A DNA stretch of 64,000 bases from Ruminococcus sp. Marseille-P6503 (GCF_900604945.1 NZ_UWPB01000001.1:1116001-1180000), one strand, 5' to 3'. Numbered from the stretch's first letter, positions 7,461 to 16,439 are shown. The notes: generated by a model not told the origin, from the sequence alone. Numbers and translations: made by a program.

Positions 7461-9233
7461 CTACATAATTCCTTTTTTCTTTTTAAGCCGCTCTCTGAGC
7501 TCAAGCAGCTCGTCGTCTGACATTTCCTCCGCTTTAGGTTTATCGGGATCGTATTCCAGAAGAGCTGACACGCAATCGTAAACCACATTCTTATCTATTC
7601 CCTTATCATCATATTCCGAAAGAATCGCAGTTATTTTACCCACTTCCTCCGCTGAAAATTCATCATTGAAGGATGATACCGAATAATCCCCGCCGCTGAT
7701 TATTTTATTCACAAGGCTTTCATATATGCGTCTGTTAAGAGAAGTGACCATTTTTTCCGGCGGCAGTCTTTGTGAAATATCGGCGCAGAAGTCAGGATTG
7801 TTATAGATAAAATAAATTATCTCCCGCTCCGCCGTGTTTTCCTTGGGATGAGCCGCCGCCTCGGGATTAAGACTGTCCCTCCTGCCGGCAAAGGTCTGAA
7901 TACTTCGCCATTCCCGCTTTTCCTTCTGATAATTCTTTTTTCTCAGCAGGCTTTTGATCTCCTCATATATCGCAGGCTTTGAAATTCCCTGCTCGAGAGC
8001 TACCTTAGAAATGTAAATATCTCTTTCCACAGGGGATTTTATAGAAGCCAGAACGTCGTATATCCTTTTCATGTAATCCGACTTTCCAACTTCTGTTTCA
8101 GTGTCTATACCGTCCTTTGCCTTCGCCAGTTCAAAATTGATAGCGCCCTCCGAATGATTGAGCAGATGTTCAAACCTTACAGCTCCGTACCTGTTTATAT
8201 ACTCGTCCGGGTCCTTGGCGCCCTCCATTTTTATAACCGTTGCTTTAAGTCCGGTTTCACCGAGAATATATATCGCCTTTTGGGTCGCCTTCTGCCCCGC
8301 CTCGTCTGAATCGTAGCAGATGACCGCTTCGTCGGCGTAATTTGAAATAAGCTTCGCCTGCTCCGGGGTAAGCGCGGTTCCGCAGGAAGCCACCGCGTTT
8401 TCAAAGCCTGCCTGATTAAGAGAGATAACGTCGAGGTTTCCCTCGCACAGCAGTATCTTTTTATCCTTGACGGCCGCGTTTTTGGCAAAATTCATTGAAA
8501 ACAAAAACCTGTTTTTATTATACACCACGGTATCCTTGGAATTAAGGTATTTGCGCTTGTCATCGGGGCTTAAAGCGCGTCCGCCGAAGCCGACTATATT
8601 CCCCCTCAGATCTATAAACGGGAACATTGCCCTGTTGACAAAAAAATCATATGTATTTTTGGTGTTTTTCGCGGAACGAGAAACAAGGCTGGCGTCGATC
8701 AGCTCCTGCTCGGAATAGCCCTCGGAAAGCATATAGCTTTTAAGCTCCGACCAGCTGTTGGGCGCAAAGCCCATGCCGTATTTCATGATAGTTTCCGCTT
8801 TAAGGCCCCGCTTCGCCAGATACTCCCGGCAGGGTCTTCCCTCCGGCGACCGCAGCTTATCGTAAAAAAATCTTGCAGCCTTTTTGTTCATTTCATAAAT
8901 GCGCTTACGCCGGTCCGTTCCGCCGCTTCTGAACTGTTCGTCCTCAGGAAGAGGCACTCCGCCCCTGTCGGCAAGCAGCTTTACCGCCTCCCAGTAGTCC
9001 AGATTGTTATAGCGCATTGTAAAGGTTATAACATCTCCGCCGGCTCCGCAGCCAAAGCAATGAAAGTATTCCTTATCAGGGTGGACGTGGCATGACGGCG
9101 TTTTTTCGTTATGGAACGGACACAGACAGACATAGTCCCGTCCAGTTCTTTTAAGACTTACATAGCTGCCCATTACCTCCGCTATGGGATTGGCGGCTTT
9201 AAGCCTGTCTAAAAATTCGGGCGGCAGCGGCAT
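7461..9233 (-). CDS. dnaG: DNA primase DnaG
   Basis: A 590-residue primase that makes RNA primers for DNA replication. The N-terminal zinc-binding domain has CPFH (38-41) with C59 and C62. The catalytic core with the TOPRIM fold shows LLCEGNLDVISL and later YDSDEAGQKA with acidic metal ligands. The C-terminal portion, which binds the DnaB helicase, is charged and poorly conserved. AAGGAGATGAT precedes the start. It is the middle gene of the macromolecular-synthesis operon, with 236 bp between it and dgt upstream. Confidence 0.96.
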   Translation of the reverse strand: MPLPPEFLDRLKAANPIAEVMGSYVSLKRTGRDYVCLCPFHNEKTPSCHVHPDKEYFHCFGCGAGGDVITFTMRYNNLDYWEAVKLLADRGGVPLPEDEQFRSGGTDRRKRIYEMNKKAARFFYDKLRSPEGRPCREYLAKRGLKAETIMKYGMGFAPNSWSELKSYMLSEGYSEQELIDASLVSRSAKNTKNTYDFFVNRAMFPFIDLRGNIVGFGGRALSPDDKRKYLNSKDTVVYNKNRFLFSMNFAKNAAVKDKKILLCEGNLDVISLNQAGFENAVASCGTALTPEQAKLISNYADEAVICYDSDEAGQKATQKAIYILGETGLKATVIKMEGAKDPDEYINRYGAVRFEHLLNHSEGAINFELAKAKDGIDTETEVGKSDYMKRIYDVLASIKSPVERDIYISKVALEQGISKPAIYEEIKSLLRKKNYQKEKREWRSIQTFAGRRDSLNPEAAAHPKENTAEREIIYFIYNNPDFCADISQRLPPEKMVTSLNRRIYESLVNKIISGGDYSVSSFNDEFSAEEVGKITAILSEYDDKGIDKNVVYDCVSALLEYDPDKPKAEEMSDDELLELRERLKKKKGIM

Positions 9234-9469
9234 TTATGTATCATCTCCTTAAATAAAAAACCTGAACCTCCCCAACCGCCAACTGCTCAATAAAGCTTTC
9301 AGCGGCAACACAGTGTGGTTTACTCCATTTTTATAGTCGTCAGCGCTGTATTATGTATTTCCTGTTCCGTCAGGGCAGCGGCTTTTCCCAGGGTCACAGA
9401 GAATATCCGCCAAATAAACAATATAATCAAAATCTCAGCGTCAATACACAGCAACAAAAGCTATTTATC

Positions 9470-10483
9470 CTACCTGACCTTCCATGCGGCAGGCACGAAC
9501 AGCTCAGTAAACACGTCAACGGCATAGCTGTCGGACATTCCGGAAATATAGTCGCACACCGCCGTATCCACTCCGTATTTATAAGCCAGATTTATATAAA
9601 GCGCAGGCATTTTCTCAATATGATCCACAAAATACTTATAAAGCTGCTCTATCATTGCCTGAGCCTTGGTTTCCTCCGATTTGCATTTGGGATTGCGGTA
9701 AACGCTTTCAAACATAAACTCATGCAGCGCTTTGTACGCCTTATCTACCTCGTCGGACATTCTTATCAATGAGCCGCCGTTATCTTCCGATATTCCGTTT
9801 TCTATAAGGGACGTTACGAGAGCAGTGATACGCTCCGACTTTGAATGTCCCAGAACATCCGTAACAGCCTTTGGAATATCCTCCTCGCAAATTATCCCTC
9901 CGCGGACCGAATCGTCTATATCATGATTTATGTATGCGATAACGTCAGCGTAACGGACAACATAGCCCTCCAGCGTTTCCGCTGTCTGATTGGTATGCTT
10001 TAGTATTCCGTCCCGCACCTCATAGGTAAGATTAAGCCCTTTGCCGTCGTTTTCAATTATATCAACGACCCGCAGCCCCTGCTCATAGTGATGAAAGCCG
10101 GACGGGGCAAGCTCGTTGAGAATACGCTCTCCCGCATGACCGAAGGGCGTATGCCCAAGGTCGTGACCCATAGCTATGGCTTCGGTAAGGTCCTCGTTGA
10201 GCCTGAGCGCCCTCGCTATGGTTCTCGCTATCTGTCCTACCTCCAGAGTATGGGTAAGGCGCGTCCTGTAATGATCTCCCGTAGGCGAAAGAAAAACCTG
10301 AGTCTTATGCTTTAGTCTGCGGAAAGAGTTGCAGTGAATGATCTTATCTCTGTCGCGCTGATATTCGGTTCTGTAATCACACCTGACGGCATCGCAAGCT
10401 CTTCCCTTTGTTTCGGAGGAAAGCGCGGCATATCCGCAAAGCAGACTTTTTTCAAAGCTTTCATACCTTTCTCTCGGAGTCAC
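9470..10483 (-). CDS. dgt: Deoxyguanosinetriphosphate triphosphohydrolase-like protein
   Basis: An HD-domain dNTP triphosphohydrolase of about 338 residues. It has RRLKHKTQVF, RTRLTHTLEVGQIART and AMGHDLGHTPFGHAGE, which give the H..HD..D metal ligands of the family. Such enzymes release tripolyphosphate from dNTPs and are often the first gene of the dnaG-rpoD operon in Clostridia. GTG at 10483 or GTG at 10492 could be the start: AGAGAGG lies 2 nt before the latter and 11 nt before the former. The product begins TPRERYESFEKS. Confidence 0.9.
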   Translation of the reverse strand: MTPRERYESFEKSLLCGYAALSSETKGRACDAVRCDYRTEYQRDRDKIIHCNSFRRLKHKTQVFLSPTGDHYRTRLTHTLEVGQIARTIARALRLNEDLTEAIAMGHDLGHTPFGHAGERILNELAPSGFHHYEQGLRVVDIIENDGKGLNLTYEVRDGILKHTNQTAETLEGYVVRYADVIAYINHDIDDSVRGGIICEEDIPKAVTDVLGHSKSERITALVTSLIENGISEDNGGSLIRMSDEVDKAYKALHEFMFESVYRNPKCKSEETKAQAMIEQLYKYFVDHIEKMPALYINLAYKYGVDTAVCDYISGMSDSYAVDVFTELFVPAAWKVR

Positions 10484-10616
10484 AGTATTCACGTCCTCTC
10501 TGAATTTATTAGAACCTAAATCAGCTCATGCTTATAAATATGTTATGTGGGATACAATAACCGCAAGGAATTGTTGACTTTTCCCCACAACTCATCTTCT
10601 AATATATTATACAAAA

Positions 10617-10644
10617 TCCGCAGTAAAAAAACCTTTACCGCGGA
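10617..10644 (-). terminator. Terminator of yigZ
   Basis: On the minus strand TCCGCGGTAAA pairs with TTTACTGCGGA (one G-T wobble) and is followed by TTTTGTATAAT. The last bases could also serve as the -10 of dgt. Confidence 0.6.
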
Positions 10645-10670
10645 CAAAATTTTGTATAAACGCACAAAAA

Positions 10671-11300
10671 TCAAGCGAAATCATGCCACAAATCTGTAAC
10701 TTCCGATATGTTGATCCTTCCGTTAGAAAGGTCTGTCAGCTTTTCCTTAAGCTTCTGAGCGAGCTCTTCCTTTACAAGCACAGTAATACTTACATCGTCC
10801 GCAAAGCTTTCATCGGTAATTTTTACTCCGAACTCAGGAAAAATATACGCCAGCTTTCCGTAAAGCGAATAGTCGCACCTGACGGTTATTTCAGAGCAGC
10901 GGCGCATTATCATTTTGCGCGCCGCGTCCACCGCAAGCTTGCAGGCGTGGGAATAAGCCCTTACAAGCCCTCCTCCGCCAAGCAGCACGCCGCCGAAATA
11001 TCTGGTAACTACCACGCAGACGTCGGTAAGCCCTTCCTTTTTCAGCACGTCAAGGACAGGAAGTCCTCCCGTTCCCTGCGGCTCTCCGTCGTCGGAATAC
11101 CTTGAAATATTGTTTTCCCTGACGATATAGGCATATACGTTATGCCTTGCCTTTCTGTGCCTTGCTTTTACGGAATTGATAAATTCAACCGCCTCATCGG
11201 CAGTCCTTACCGGGCATATCTGTCCGATAAACTCCGACTTTTTCTCGACAAAGCTGTCCTCGGCAGGCAGCTCAACGGTAACATATCCGCTTTCCGACAC
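10671..11300 (-). CDS. yigZ: YigZ/IMPACT family protein (UPF0029)
   Basis: About 209 residues. The N-terminal UPF0029 domain has KKSEFIGQICPV, ARHRKARHNVYAYI and DDGEPQGTGGLPVLDVL, followed by VVTRYFGGVLLGGGGLVRAYS. The C-terminal domain is the ferredoxin-like EF-G-IV-type fold. The function is uncertain; homologues relate to eukaryotic IMPACT, which acts in translation control. The start is placed at GTG (11300): GGAGGG sits 7 nt upstream, inside what would otherwise be codons 2-3 of a longer frame from ATG 11315. That ATG lies right against the rpmE terminator and lacks a binding site. Confidence 0.85.
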   Translation of the reverse strand: MSESGYVTVELPAEDSFVEKKSEFIGQICPVRTADEAVEFINSVKARHRKARHNVYAYIVRENNISRYSDDGEPQGTGGLPVLDVLKKEGLTDVCVVVTRYFGGVLLGGGGLVRAYSHACKLAVDAARKMIMRRCSEITVRCDYSLYGKLAYIFPEFGVKITDESFADDVSITVLVKEELAQKLKEKLTDLSNGRINISEVTDLWHDFA

Positions 11301-11317
11301 AGCGTTTCCCTCCATAA

Positions 11318-11345
11318 CAAAAAAGAGCGGAAAATCCGCTCTTAA
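11318..11345 (-). terminator. Terminator of rpmE
   Basis: On the minus strand AAGAGCGG pairs with CCGCTCTT (11323-11343) and a run of six T follows. Confidence 0.88.
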
Positions 11346-11350
11346 TGTAA

Positions 11351-11551
11351 TCAGTCAAGATTAAATCTCTTCTTGAATCTGTCTACGCGTCCGCCGGTAT
11401 CAACCAGCTTCTGCTTTCCTGTAAAGAAAGGATGACACTTTGAACAGATTTCAACTTTGATATCCTTCTTTGTGGAACGAGTATTGATTACATTGCCGCA
11501 AGCGCAGGTAATAGTAGTTTCCTCGTACTTAGGATGGATTCCCTCTCTCAT
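11351..11551 (-). CDS. rpmE: 50S ribosomal protein L31, zinc-binding form
   Basis: A 66-residue ribosomal protein that begins [20 protein letters not shown]. The cysteines CAC and CSKCHPF are those of the zinc-holding (C+) form of L31, which is replaced by the C- form under zinc limitation in many bacteria. Length and sequence match the family. A strong AAGGAGG precedes the ATG. Promoter, possible structured leader and terminator are all visible, so it is a single-gene unit. Confidence 0.96.
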   Translation of the reverse strand: MREGIHPKYEETTITCACGNVINTRSTKKDIKVEICSKCHPFFTGKQKLVDTGGRVDRFKKRFNLD

Positions 11552-11595
11552 TTAAAAACGACCTCCTTCCAAACTAAAAATTATGAACTCATAGA

Positions 11596-11627
11596 AGCCC
11601 ATCATCCTCAGTTCAGACAGTAGTTCT
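11596..11627 (-). promoter_or_regulatory. Hairpin in the rpmE leader, possible L31 leader
   Basis: The transcript should begin near 11646 and run about 95 nt to the rpmE start. In it CATAGAA and TTCTATG form a stem around a 19-nt loop. Firmicute rpmE leaders that bind L31 are known as an RNA class; I cannot confirm membership by eye. Confidence 0.35.
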
Positions 11628-11652
11628 ATGCAGTAATCACATTGACTAGAGT

Positions 11653-11681
11653 ATTATATCACATCAGATCGGCTTTGTCAA
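11653..11681 (-). promoter_or_regulatory. rpmE promoter, consensus
   Basis: On the minus strand TTGACA (11676-11681) and TATAAT (11653-11658) are 17 bp apart, a perfect sigma-A promoter. Confidence 0.9.
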
Positions 11682-11689
11682 CACTTTTC

Positions 11690-11950
11690 TGAAAATTTCC
11701 GCGGGAAATCCTGTTTATGCAAGTAAAAAGCCTGCAAAACACTGCAAATACATATGCCTGATTTGCATTAAACAAAAATTTTGTTAATTGCTGCAAAACA
11801 TAAAAAGCGTTTTTATGTAATATTATAAATAAAGCTCCGTTCAGCAACGCCTCTATGCGGCAGGTAAATTTGCACAAAGAAGCTGTAATATAAAAGCCTC
11901 CTTGTTGTCATCATAACCGAAAATAGCTTTGCCGCTGAGAATTTTATTTA
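11690..11950. other. Intergenic region without recognised gene
   Basis: AT-rich spacer between the divergent rpmE and feo promoters. It contains a palindrome ACATAAAAA-GCG-TTTTTATGT near 11798-11819, and no credible open frame or RNA family. Confidence 0.4.
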
Positions 11951-11956
11951 TTACGC

Positions 11957-11985
11957 TTGACATTTCAGTTACCTTATGCTAATCT
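11957..11985 (+). promoter_or_regulatory. feo operon promoter
   Basis: TTGACA (11957-11962), 17-bp spacer, TAATCT (11980-11985). The weak -10 lies inside a DtxR-like box, which suggests repression by occlusion. Confidence 0.65.
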
Positions 11986-11987
11986 TA
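11969..11987 (+). promoter_or_regulatory. DtxR/IdeR-like box 1
   Basis: TTACCTTATGCTAATCTTA matches the DtxR/IdeR consensus TTAGGTTAGGCTAACCTAA at 14 of 19 positions by my count. It covers the -10 of the feo promoter. Confidence 0.6.
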
Positions 11988-11997
11988 TAGAGTAGAG

Positions 11998-12016
11998 TTA
12001 GGTGTAGCTAACTGAA
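11998..12016 (+). promoter_or_regulatory. DtxR/IdeR-like box 2
   Basis: TTAGGTGTAGCTAACTGAA also matches the DtxR/IdeR consensus at 14 of 19 positions, 29 bp downstream of box 1 (nearly three helix turns). An outer inverted repeat ATTTCAGTTA (11962-11971) / TAACTGAAAT (12009-12018) overlaps both boxes. Confidence 0.65.
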
Positions 12017-12037
12017 ATTATAAAAAGGAGTATGATT

Positions 12038-12250
12038 ATGATGCCTCTGACTCTTGCAAATGTAGGAGAAGAAAACATGATAAAAAAAGTCGGCGGAAGC
12101 CCTGAAACAAGAAAGTTTCTCGAAAACCTCGGCTTCGTTGCCGGCGGAAGCGTTACGGTTATCAACGAGATAGGCGGAAACGTGATCGTTAACGTCAAGG
12201 AGTCCAGAGTCGCGGTTTCAAAGGAAATGGCAAGCAAAATAATGATTTAG
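12038..12250 (+). CDS. FeoA family protein (first of two)
   Basis: A 70-residue SH3-like FeoA domain protein: MPLTLANVGEENMIKKVGG, then FLENLGFVAGGSVTVINEIGGNVIVNVKESRVAVSKEMASKI. FeoA proteins are cytosolic partners of the FeoB ferrous-iron channel. AAGGAG at 12025-12030 sets the start at ATG 12038 or 12041. It is the first gene after the DtxR-like boxes. The spacer to the second feoA (12251-12392) holds an imperfect hairpin built on GCGAAGCTTTGC, of unknown use. Confidence 0.85.
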   Translation: MMPLTLANVGEENMIKKVGGSPETRKFLENLGFVAGGSVTVINEIGGNVIVNVKESRVAVSKEMASKIMI

Positions 12251-12392
12251 CCGACCTGTTAGTCAGCCGGCGCGGTATCGGACAGCAAGTCTTAAGCTGT
12301 GCGTACTTTGCTCGGCATGGCAGCTAAAGCCAGTCGAACGGCGAAGCTTTGCGGTTGGCTTGAGGTCGCATTATATGAACGGAGGAAATAGT

Positions 12393-12611
12393 ATGACATT
12401 GAAGGAAGCAAAGATCGGTCAGACGGTCAGGGTCAGGAAGCTTAACGGCGAGGGCGCCGTCAAGCGGCGGATAATGGATATGGGGATAACCAAGGGCGTT
12501 GATATATATATCCGCAAGGTCGCGCCGCTGGGAGATCCGATCGAGGTAACGGTGAGAGGCTATGAGCTTTCTCTGAGAAAAGCCGACGCGGAAACGATTG
12601 AAACAGAGTGA
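12393..12611 (+). CDS. feoA: FeoA family ferrous iron transport protein (second)
   Basis: A 72-residue FeoA domain: TLKEAKIGQTVRVRKLNG, RRIMDMGITKGVDIYIRKVAPLGDPIEV and RGYELSLRKADAETI. The DMGITKG and APLGDP turns are the usual FeoA signatures. GGAGGA 7 nt upstream fixes the ATG. It lies 62 bp before feoB, and two FeoA paralogues before FeoB are common in Clostridia. Confidence 0.92.
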   Translation: MTLKEAKIGQTVRVRKLNGEGAVKRRIMDMGITKGVDIYIRKVAPLGDPIEVTVRGYELSLRKADAETIETE

Positions 12612-12673
12612 TCTGTTTTTTGACTGCTAGTTAGCAACGACTAATTAATATAAGACTGTCAGGAGGAAAAATA

Positions 12674-15181
12674 ATGAGTATAAAAATAGCTCTCGCCGGC
12701 AATCCGAACTGCGGTAAAACCACGCTGTTCAACGCTCTTACCGGCTCAAATCAGTTTGTCGGAAACTGGCCCGGCGTAACGGTAGAAAAAAAGGAAGGAA
12801 AGCTTAAATGGAATAAGGACGTAATAATCACCGACCTTCCGGGTATTTATTCTCTTTCTCCGTATACGCTTGAAGAGGTAGTCGCGAGAAATTATCTTAT
12901 AAACGAGCGTCCGCAGGCTATTCTTAACATCATCGACGGAACAAATCTCGAGAGAAACCTTTATCTTACTACTCAGCTTGTGGAGCTTGGCATTCCGGTA
13001 ATTGTTGCCGTAAATATGATGGACATTGTCCGTAAAAACGGCGACAAAATAAACACCGAGCAGCTTGCCAGGGAGCTTGGCTGCGAGGTCGTGGAGATCT
13101 CCGCTCTTAAAGGCACAGGCATAGAGGAGGCCGCCAACAAAGCAATCGAGGCTGCCAACAGAGCCGATCCGGCTATTCCTCAGCACAGCTTCGGCGGCTG
13201 CGTTGAGCACGCTCTTGCGCATATTGAAGAAGCGGCGCTGCACGATATTCCCGAGGAACAGCAGAGATGGTACGCGATCAAAATTTTCGAGCGGGACGAA
13301 AAGGTTCTTGAAAGCGTCAATATTTCCAAAGGCGTCAGAGAGCATATCGAATCGGACATATGCGCCGCTGAAAAGGAAATGGACGACGACGCGGAGAGCA
13401 TTATCACAAACGAGCGTTATATTTACATAGCGTCTGTAATCAAGGACTGCTATAAAAAGAAAAACAAAGGCGCCCTTACCACGTCGGATAAAATAGACAA
13501 GATAGTTACAAACCGCTGGCTGGGACTTCCTATCTTCGCGGCTGTAATGTTTATCGTTTATTACGTTTCAATGGTTACCGTAGGAAGCGCCGCTACCGAC
13601 TGGGCAAACGACGGGCTGTTCGGAGACGGCTGGCATCTGTTCGGAATAGGAACGGGCGCTTATGAGGAAGCGGCTGAGGAATACGGCGACTCTCCGGCTA
13701 TCATAGAAGGCTTTATCGCAAAGGCGGCTGAAAACGGCGCCGATACTCAGTCTATTGAGAACGCCATTGATCCCGAAAGCGAAGGCTTCAGTCTTGATAC
13801 GGCTAAGACGGAGCTTGCTTCGCTTACGGCAATGTTCTCCGAGGGAGATACGGCGGTATATACGCTGGAAGACGAGGAAACTCTTGAAACCACCGAGGAA
13901 ACGGCAGCGTATGCCGACCTGACCTCGGCTGTTGCCGCATTTGAAAAATACGAATGCGCGGATCCCGATCCTGCCGAATACGGTGTCTGGGTTCCGGGTA
14001 TCCCCGTGCTTATCGAAAGCGGTCTGGACGCTGTAAACTGCGCCGACTGGCTCAAAGGGCTCATTCTTGACGGTATAGTAGGCGGAGTAGGCGCGGTTCT
14101 CGGCTTTGTACCGCAGATGCTGGTACTGTTTATTCTCCTCGCGATACTTGAAGCGTGCGGATATATGGCTAGAATCGCATTTGTAATGGACAGGATTTTC
14201 AGAAAATTCGGACTCTCAGGAAAATCCTTTATCCCTATTCTTATCGGCACAGGCTGCGGAATCCCGGGAATCATGGCTTCGAGAACTATTGAAAACGAGC
14301 GCGACCGCCGTATGACGATCATGACCACAACTTTTATCCCCTGCGGCGCAAAAACGCCTTTCATCGCCATGATCGCAGGCGCGATCTTCGGAGGCTCCGC
14401 CTGGGTAGCAACCTCGGCTTACTTTATCGGAATAGCCGCCATCATAGTTTCAGGCATTATGCTTAAGAAAACCAAAATGTTTGCCGGAGATCCCGCTCCT
14501 TTCGTAATGGAGCTTCCCGCATACCACCTTCCTACAATAGGCAACGTTCTCCGTTCAATGTGGGAGCGCGGCTGGTCGTTTATCAAGAAAGCAGGCACGA
14601 TCATTCTGCTTTCCACGATAGTGATCTGGTTCACCTCTTACTTCGGCGTAGTGGACGGTTCGTTCCAAATGCTTTCAGAGGAGCAGATGGAATACAGTAT
14701 CCTGGCAAAGATCGGCGAGGCTATATGCTGGATATTCGCACCTCTCGGCTGGGGAAACTGGCAGGCCACGGTAGCCGCAGTTACAGGACTTGTAGCCAAG
14801 GAAAACATTGTAGGCACTATGGGTATCCTTTACGGCGGCTCCGCAGACGTTTATACAAGCATTGCCGCAGCCTTTACAGGAATTACGGGAATGTCCTTCC
14901 TCATCTTCAATCTTCTCTGCGCTCCGTGCTTCGCGGCGATGGGAGCAATCAAGCGTGAAATGAACAGCCGCAAGTGGTTCTGGTTTGCGATCGGCTATGA
15001 GTGCGGCTTTGCATATGCCATCGCTCTTGTGGTAAACCAGCTCGGAAAGCTGTTCACAGGCGACGTGAGCGTTATAGGTCTTATTGTGGCTCTTGCAATA
15101 ATCGCGCTTATAGTATATATGCTTGTAAGACCCTACAAAGAAAGCACAAGATTTGAAGGAAAGGTCAAACTCTCAACTTAA
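12674..15181 (+). CDS. feoB: Ferrous iron transporter FeoB
   Basis: An 835-residue membrane transporter. The N-terminal G domain has GNPNCGKTTLFN (G1, residues 9-20), GNWPGVTVEKKEG (switch I), DLPGIYSL (G3) and NMMD (G4), followed by the helical GDI-like domain. The membrane part starts with LPIFAAVMFIVYYVSMV near residue 280 and carries Gate motifs GTGCGIPGIMASR and FIPCGAKTPFI with the conserved cysteines. Between the first two membrane segments lies an unusually long acidic insert of about 120 residues (about 330-450). AGGAGG precedes the ATG. It imports Fe2+ under anaerobic conditions. Confidence 0.96.
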   Translation: MSIKIALAGNPNCGKTTLFNALTGSNQFVGNWPGVTVEKKEGKLKWNKDVIITDLPGIYSLSPYTLEEVVARNYLINERPQAILNIIDGTNLERNLYLTTQLVELGIPVIVAVNMMDIVRKNGDKINTEQLARELGCEVVEISALKGTGIEEAANKAIEAANRADPAIPQHSFGGCVEHALAHIEEAALHDIPEEQQRWYAIKIFERDEKVLESVNISKGVREHIESDICAAEKEMDDDAESIITNERYIYIASVIKDCYKKKNKGALTTSDKIDKIVTNRWLGLPIFAAVMFIVYYVSMVTVGSAATDWANDGLFGDGWHLFGIGTGAYEEAAEEYGDSPAIIEGFIAKAAENGADTQSIENAIDPESEGFSLDTAKTELASLTAMFSEGDTAVYTLEDEETLETTEETAAYADLTSAVAAFEKYECADPDPAEYGVWVPGIPVLIESGLDAVNCADWLKGLILDGIVGGVGAVLGFVPQMLVLFILLAILEACGYMARIAFVMDRIFRKFGLSGKSFIPILIGTGCGIPGIMASRTIENERDRRMTIMTTTFIPCGAKTPFIAMIAGAIFGGSAWVATSAYFIGIAAIIVSGIMLKKTKMFAGDPAPFVMELPAYHLPTIGNVLRSMWERGWSFIKKAGTIILLSTIVIWFTSYFGVVDGSFQMLSEEQMEYSILAKIGEAICWIFAPLGWGNWQATVAAVTGLVAKENIVGTMGILYGGSADVYTSIAAAFTGITGMSFLIFNLLCAPCFAAMGAIKREMNSRKWFWFAIGYECGFAYAIALVVNQLGKLFTGDVSVIGLIVALAIIALIVYMLVRPYKESTRFEGKVKLST

Positions 15182-15203
15182 CTGAAAACAGGAGGCTGGA
15201 TAT

Positions 15204-15353
15204 ATGGGCACTTACTTTGTTGCCGCGGTCGTTTTAGCGGCTGTTATTCTCATTATAGCAAAACTGGCTAGGGATAAAAAGAAAGGAAAAAGCGCCTGCG
15301 GCTGCGGATGTTCAAACTGTCCGGGTTCGTCGGTATGCCATAAAAACAGATAA
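15204..15353 (+). CDS. FeoB-associated Cys-rich membrane protein
   Basis: A 49-residue protein read directly: MGTYFVAAVVLAAVILIIAK, then a basic stretch and the Cys cluster SACGCGCSNCPGSSVCHKNR. One membrane segment followed by CGCGCxxC...C is the hallmark of the small FeoB-associated family encoded after feoB in Clostridia. The cysteines may pass or sense Fe2+ at the cytosolic face (inference). GGAGG lies 9 nt upstream and the gene starts 22 bp after the feoB stop. Confidence 0.88.
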   Translation: MGTYFVAAVVLAAVILIIAKLARDKKKGKSACGCGCSNCPGSSVCHKNR

Positions 15354-15363
15354 TACTGAGCTT

Positions 15364-15400
15364 TACTGCACGGGTAAGAAATATCCGTGCAGTATTTTTA
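15364..15400 (+). terminator. feo operon terminator
   Basis: TACTGCACGG pairs with CCGTGCAGTA (15364-15394), followed by TTTTTA. Confidence 0.87.
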
Positions 15401-15521
15401 TCTGCAAAAATTCCCGCTTCATTTCAGGAACCGGACATGATCGAAGCTCCGCAGGCTTTCCTCGATTATCCTCAGCGCTGTCACATCTGTAAAATTTATA
15501 AGAAAAATTATTTAAAAACTA

Positions 15522-15550
15522 TATACAACGCAAAAAATATGTGCTATAAT
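15522..15550 (+). promoter_or_regulatory. Polyamine operon promoter, extended -10
   Basis: TATACA (15522-15527), 17-bp spacer, TATAAT (15545-15550) preceded by TG as an extended -10. Transcription would start near 15557, about 80 nt before speD. Confidence 0.75.
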
Positions 15551-15638
15551 GACACTGTATATTATAGCTGTTTTGCAGCGCGTTTTGACTTTTTTCGCCT
15601 CAAGGCAGATTTTTACCTGAAAGGAAGGGATGTTAGGG

Positions 15639-16439
15639 TTGGAGCAGAAGCTTACATTGTACGGTTTCAATAACCTTACAAAAACCCTTAGCTTTAACAT
15701 CTATGATGTTTGCTACGCTAAAAGTGAAAGAGAACAGAAGGACTATATCGCATATATAGATGAGCAGTACAATTCTGAGCGTCTGACAAAAATACTCTGC
15801 GACGTTACGGAGATGATAGGAGCGCGTATCCTCAATATCTCAAAGCAGGATTACGAGCCTCAGGGCGCTTCGGTCAACGTCCTTATCGCCGAAAAGGAGC
15901 TGGACGAGGATTCTATCGACATTTCCTGCAATATGGGAAATTACACCGCTGAGCACAGAACGGTCCATGCCCATCTGGATAAAAGTCACGTTACCGTTCA
16001 CACCTTTCCCGAATACCATCCTGACAATTCTATCTCTACCTTCAGGGTGGACATAGACGTTTCCACCTGCGGAACAATTTCGCCTCTTAACGCCCTTAAC
16101 TATCTTATAGGCAGCTTTGATTCAGATATCATTACCATCGACTACAGAGTCAGAGGCTTTACAAGAGACGTGCTGGGCAAGAAGTTTTTTATAGATCATA
16201 AAATAAACTCTATACAGGAGTATATAGATAAAAACACGCTGAACAAATACGACGCGATAGACGTAAACGTTTATCAGTCCAATATTTTTCACACTAAAAT
16301 GCTTATCAAGGATATTGAGCTTCAGAATTACCTTTTCAAAAAGGACGTTTACGAGCTTACTCCCAAGCAGCGTCTGGATATAACCGACAGCCTGAGAAGG
16401 GAAATGATCGAAATCTTCAGCGGAATGAATATATACTGA
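15639..16439 (+). CDS. speD: S-adenosylmethionine decarboxylase proenzyme (E. coli type)
   Basis: A 266-residue enzyme of the E. coli class. [32 protein letters not shown] and [23 protein letters not shown] are shared with E. coli SpeD. Self-cleavage at the Ser in [14 protein letters not shown] (about residue 116) creates the pyruvoyl group. The product, decarboxylated SAM, is the aminopropyl donor for SpeE. TTG at 15639 is preferred because AAGGAAGGG lies 9 nt upstream and the product then begins like its homologues; the ATG at 15630 touches that site and is too close. First gene of the polyamine operon. Confidence 0.93.
   Translation: MEQKLTLYGFNNLTKTLSFNIYDVCYAKSEREQKDYIAYIDEQYNSERLTKILCDVTEMIGARILNISKQDYEPQGASVNVLIAEKELDEDSIDISCNMGNYTAEHRTVHAHLDKSHVTVHTFPEYHPDNSISTFRVDIDVSTCGTISPLNALNYLIGSFDSDIITIDYRVRGFTRDVLGKKFFIDHKINSIQEYIDKNTLNKYDAIDVNVYQSNIFHTKMLIKDIELQNYLFKKDVYELTPKQRLDITDSLRREMIEIFSGMNIY

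Noticed and set aside
9290-9462. Minus-strand frame of about 47 codons with a hydrophobic start, between dgt and dnaG
   Set aside because: Only TTG starts, no Shine-Dalgarno, and no recognisable family; most likely chance.
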